Assembly (NCBI RefSeq): GCF_000177195.2
Contig: NC_015953.1
Coordinates: 2,604,001-2,668,000 of the forward strand
Reading direction: 5' to 3'
Source of the DNA: Streptomyces sp. SirexAA-E
GTDB taxonomy: Bacteria > Actinomycetota > Actinomycetes > Streptomycetales > Streptomycetaceae
Length of the DNA: 64,000 nucleotides
Positions 61,889 to 64,000 of the stretch are shown in pieces. The translations under genes and the position numbers were made by a program. Each line of letters opens with the position of its first letter. Within the stretch, counting starts at the first letter, position 1. The notes under the pieces were generated by a model, which saw only the letters and a list, made by a program, of their open reading frames with translations, was not told where the DNA came from and did no database searches.

Positions 61889-62326
61889 TCAGACGGCGGC
61901 CTGCGGATACACCTCGACGACCTCGACGTCCTCCTCCGTGATCTCGCCGTCCACGATGCGGTACGAGCGGAACTGGAAGGGGCCCGCGTCGTCGGTGTCC
62001 GCGGTGGAGACGAGGACGTAGTGGGCGCCGGGTTCGTTGGCGTACGTGACGTCCGTGCGGGACGGGTAGGCCTCGGTCGCCGTGTGGGAGTGGTAGATGA
62101 TCACCGGCTCCTCGTCGCGGTCGTCCATCTCGCGGTAGAGCTTCAGCAGGTCCGTCGAGTCGAACTCGTAGAAGGTGGGCGAGCGCGCGGCGTTGAGCAT
62201 CGGGATGAAGCGTTCGGCCCGGCCAGTTCCGGCCGGACCCGCGACCACGCCGCACGCCTCGTCGGGGTGGTCGGCTCGGGAGTGCGCCACGATCTGGTCG
62301 TAGAGCGCCTGGGTGATGGTCAGCAT
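61889..62326 (-). CDS. mec: Mec: JAMM/M67 metalloprotease releasing cysteine from CysO
   Basis: 145 residues. JAMM zinc motif: HSHTATEAYPSRTDV (HxHx(7)SxxD) after the upstream Glu. In Mycobacterium Mec hydrolyses CysO-Cys; here it may also trim the MR tail of CysO. It is upstream of the leader peptide on the same strand, so cysO-cysM seems to have a second transcription start. Confidence 0.92.
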   Translation of the reverse strand: MLTITQALYDQIVAHSRADHPDEACGVVAGPAGTGRAERFIPMLNAARSPTFYEFDSTDLLKLYREMDDRDEEPVIIYHSHTATEAYPSRTDVTYANEPGAHYVLVSTADTDDAGPFQFRSYRIVDGEITEEDVEVVEVYPQAAV

Positions 62327-62416
62327 GGGGCCCAGGATAAGACGGGCCGGCGAACGGTGGGCGGGAGGAGGAGCCGGGCCGGGCGCGTGCGGCCGTGAGG
62401 CCGGGTCTCGGGCGGG

Positions 62417-62455
62417 CGGGCCCTCCCGTACCGAGGGGCGGTACGGGAGGGCCCG
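62417..62455 (-). terminator. Terminator of the amino acid permease gene
   Basis: CGGGCCCTCCCGTACC (62417-62432) pairs perfectly over 16 bp with GGTACGGGAGGGCCCG (62440-62455), 56 bp after the permease stop. Confidence 0.8.
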
Positions 62456-62510
62456 GATGCCGGACAGGGCCGTTGGGGCGGCCGGTGTCCGTGGGGAGGC
62501 CAGGCGCGGT

Positions 62511-63947
62511 TCAGCGGCGCTTGGCGAAGGAGGCGCTCTCGGGGTTGCGGGCCCTGAGGACCAGGTAGGAGACGCCGAGGACGAGGGCCCACAGCGGTGC
62601 GCAGTACAGCGAGATCCTGGCGTCCTCGTCGATCGCCATCATGGTGATCACCATCATGATGAAGGCGAGCGCGAACACGGAACTGCCGATGCCGCCCGGA
62701 GCCTTGAACGTGGACTGCGGCAGCTGCCCGCGGTCGGCCGCGGTCCGGTAGCGGATGTGGCTGACGAGGATCATGATCCAGGCCCACATGCCGGAGATGG
62801 TGGCGAAGGAGACGACGTAGTTGAACGCGTCGCCCGGCCACTGGTAGTTGATCCAGACGCCGACGAGCATCAGCGCGGCGGAGAAGGTGGTCCCGATGAG
62901 CGGCAGGCCGTTCCCCGTCAGCTTGGTGAAGGCCTTCGGCCCCTGCCCGTTGATCGCGAGGTCACGCAGCATCCGGCCGGTGGAGTACATGCCCGAGTTG
63001 CAGGAGGAGAGGGCGGCGGTGAGGACGACGAAGTTGACGATCGCGGCACCGACACCGAGGCCCATCTGCTCGAACGCGGCCACGAAGGGCGAGACGCCCG
63101 GCTTGAAGGTGCTCCACGGGACCACCGAGAGGATCATGATGAGCGCGCCGACGTAGAAGACGGCGATGCGCCAGGGCACGGTGTTGATCGCCTTGGGGAG
63201 GACCGTCTTGGGGTCCTTCGACTCGCCCGCGGTGACACCGACCAGCTCGACGGCGAGGAAGGCGAACATCACGATCTGCAGGGTCATCAGGGTGCCGCTG
63301 ATCCCGTTGGGGAAGAAGCCGCCGTCGTTCCAGAGGTTGGAGACGGTCGCGGTGTCACCGGCGTCGGAGAAGCCGAGGGTGAGCACGCCCGCACAGATGA
63401 GGATCATGCCGAGGATCGCGGTGACCTTGACCATCGAGAACCAGAACTCGAGCTCGCCGAAGAGCTTCACGGAGATCAGGTTCGCGCCGTACAGAATGAC
63501 GGTGAAGACCAGCGCCGAGAGCCATTGCGGGATATTCCACCAGTACGTCATATAGGTGGCCGCAGCGGTGACTTCGGTGATTCCGGTGACGACCCAGAAG
63601 AGCCAGTAGGTCCAGCCGGTCACGAATCCGGCGAAGGGGCCGATGAATTCGCGGGCGTACTCCGAGAAGGAGCCCGACACCGGGCGGTACATGAGGAGTT
63701 CGCCCAGGGCCCGCATGATGAAGAAGATGACCAGGCCCGCGATGGCGTAGGCCAGGATGAGGCTGGGTCCGGCCCGGTCGATGGCTTTGCCCGCACCGAG
63801 GAAGAGTCCCGTGCCGATGGCGCCGCCGATGGCGATCATCTGGATCTGCCGGGCTCCCAGGCCCCGCTGGTAGCCCTCTCCCGGTGTGCCCGCCTCCGTG
63901 GCCTCCGGGCCGTCCGCCTGTCCTTTGTCGACCTGCGCCGATGTCAT
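62511..63947 (-). CDS. APC-family amino acid permease (CycA/GabP-like)
   Basis: 478 residues from ATG 63947 (AAAGG about 9 nt before). About 12 membrane segments. IAIGGAIGTGLFLGAGKAID is the APC signature in helix 1; SGSFSEYAREFIGPFAGFVT and FAFLAVELVGVTAGESKDPK follow. The AAT group (CycA, AnsP, GabP, ProY) imports amino acids by proton symport; which one cannot be told. It reads toward mec on the same strand but is separated by a terminator. Confidence 0.9.
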   Translation of the reverse strand: MTSAQVDKGQADGPEATEAGTPGEGYQRGLGARQIQMIAIGGAIGTGLFLGAGKAIDRAGPSLILAYAIAGLVIFFIMRALGELLMYRPVSGSFSEYAREFIGPFAGFVTGWTYWLFWVVTGITEVTAAATYMTYWWNIPQWLSALVFTVILYGANLISVKLFGELEFWFSMVKVTAILGMILICAGVLTLGFSDAGDTATVSNLWNDGGFFPNGISGTLMTLQIVMFAFLAVELVGVTAGESKDPKTVLPKAINTVPWRIAVFYVGALIMILSVVPWSTFKPGVSPFVAAFEQMGLGVGAAIVNFVVLTAALSSCNSGMYSTGRMLRDLAINGQGPKAFTKLTGNGLPLIGTTFSAALMLVGVWINYQWPGDAFNYVVSFATISGMWAWIMILVSHIRYRTAADRGQLPQSTFKAPGGIGSSVFALAFIMMVITMMAIDEDARISLYCAPLWALVLGVSYLVLRARNPESASFAKRR

Positions 63948-64000
63948 GGTGGTGCGCCTTTCTCCACGCCGATCCGCGCCTTCGCAGGCCACGGATCAGG

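Overview
The window is very GC-rich, its genes are strongly biased to G/C in third positions, and many start with GTG. The protein families (DasR-type dre operators with PTS EIIB/EIIC genes, a CebR-type operator on a mannanase gene, a SpoIIE-type phosphatase with PAS/GAF domains, DUF1707, DUF4287, DUF3618, a Mec/CysO/CysM cysteine pathway, Ku with an ATP-dependent ligase) point to a Streptomyces chromosome. The right part (about 39-64 kb) looks like conserved Streptomyces core; from memory, the order rdgB - rph - EIIB/EIIC/EIIC - ... - cysM - cysO - mec resembles one S. coelicolor region. The left part (about 5-38 kb) is more accessory: many regulator/target pairs, an enzyme graveyard and candidate defence genes.

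Layout. 0-5 kb: a LysR/ArgP-type regulator (cut by the window edge) divergent from a LysE exporter, a SEC-C protein, a DUF4287 protein and a large PAS-GAF-PP2C-HATPase phosphatase. 5-7.7 kb: a drug-type MFS exporter divergent from a GntR-TetR double-HTH regulator. 7.8-15.4 kb: a variable block with lower-GC genes: a PLD-SF2 helicase-DUF3427 protein, an XRE/TPR regulator, three small genes, a membrane-tethered Mrr-like nuclease and a GNAT. 15.6-18.9 kb: a three-gene membrane operon of unknown function in which the first two proteins share an unusual Gly-rich motif. 19.0-22.4 kb: an HTH gene with a 13-bp repeat array, a small membrane protein and a secreted ChW-type protein. 22.4-24.7 kb: a decayed GH11 xylanase next to an intact GH5 mannanase. 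24.7-31.3 kb: small regulator/enzyme modules (DHFR-like/TetR, NmrA-like, SGNH/PadR, SDR/XRE) plus a truncated isochorismatase and a frameshifted methyltransferase. 31.4-33.4 kb: NHEJ genes (ligase and Ku). 33.8-39 kb: an Excalibur lipoprotein, a class II aldolase with a DeoR regulator, and an MFS/TetR pair.

39-64 kb: DUF445, an SGNH hydrolase, DUF1707, a three-gene ABC-2 exporter, a class A PBP, a guanidinium exporter with a guanidine-III-type riboswitch, GroES-like, DUF3618, Bcp peroxiredoxin, an MHS transporter, two tandem HNH endonucleases beside tRNA-Leu(TAG), RdgB, a lipoprotein, RNase PH, an N-acetylglucosamine-type PTS (EIIB divergent from two EIICs, with dre sites), an MBL hydrolase, a membrane-anchored PemK-like protein, the cysteine module (Mec, a Cys-containing leader peptide, CysO, CysM) and an amino acid permease.

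The clearest functional units are the PTS sugar-uptake genes under apparent DasR control and the carrier-protein cysteine pathway behind its own leader peptide. The most unfamiliar objects are the 15.6-18.9 kb operon, the 13-bp repeat array at 19.6 kb, and the candidate defence genes at 7.8-14.7 kb. All calls are by reading the sequence; no search or structure prediction was run.
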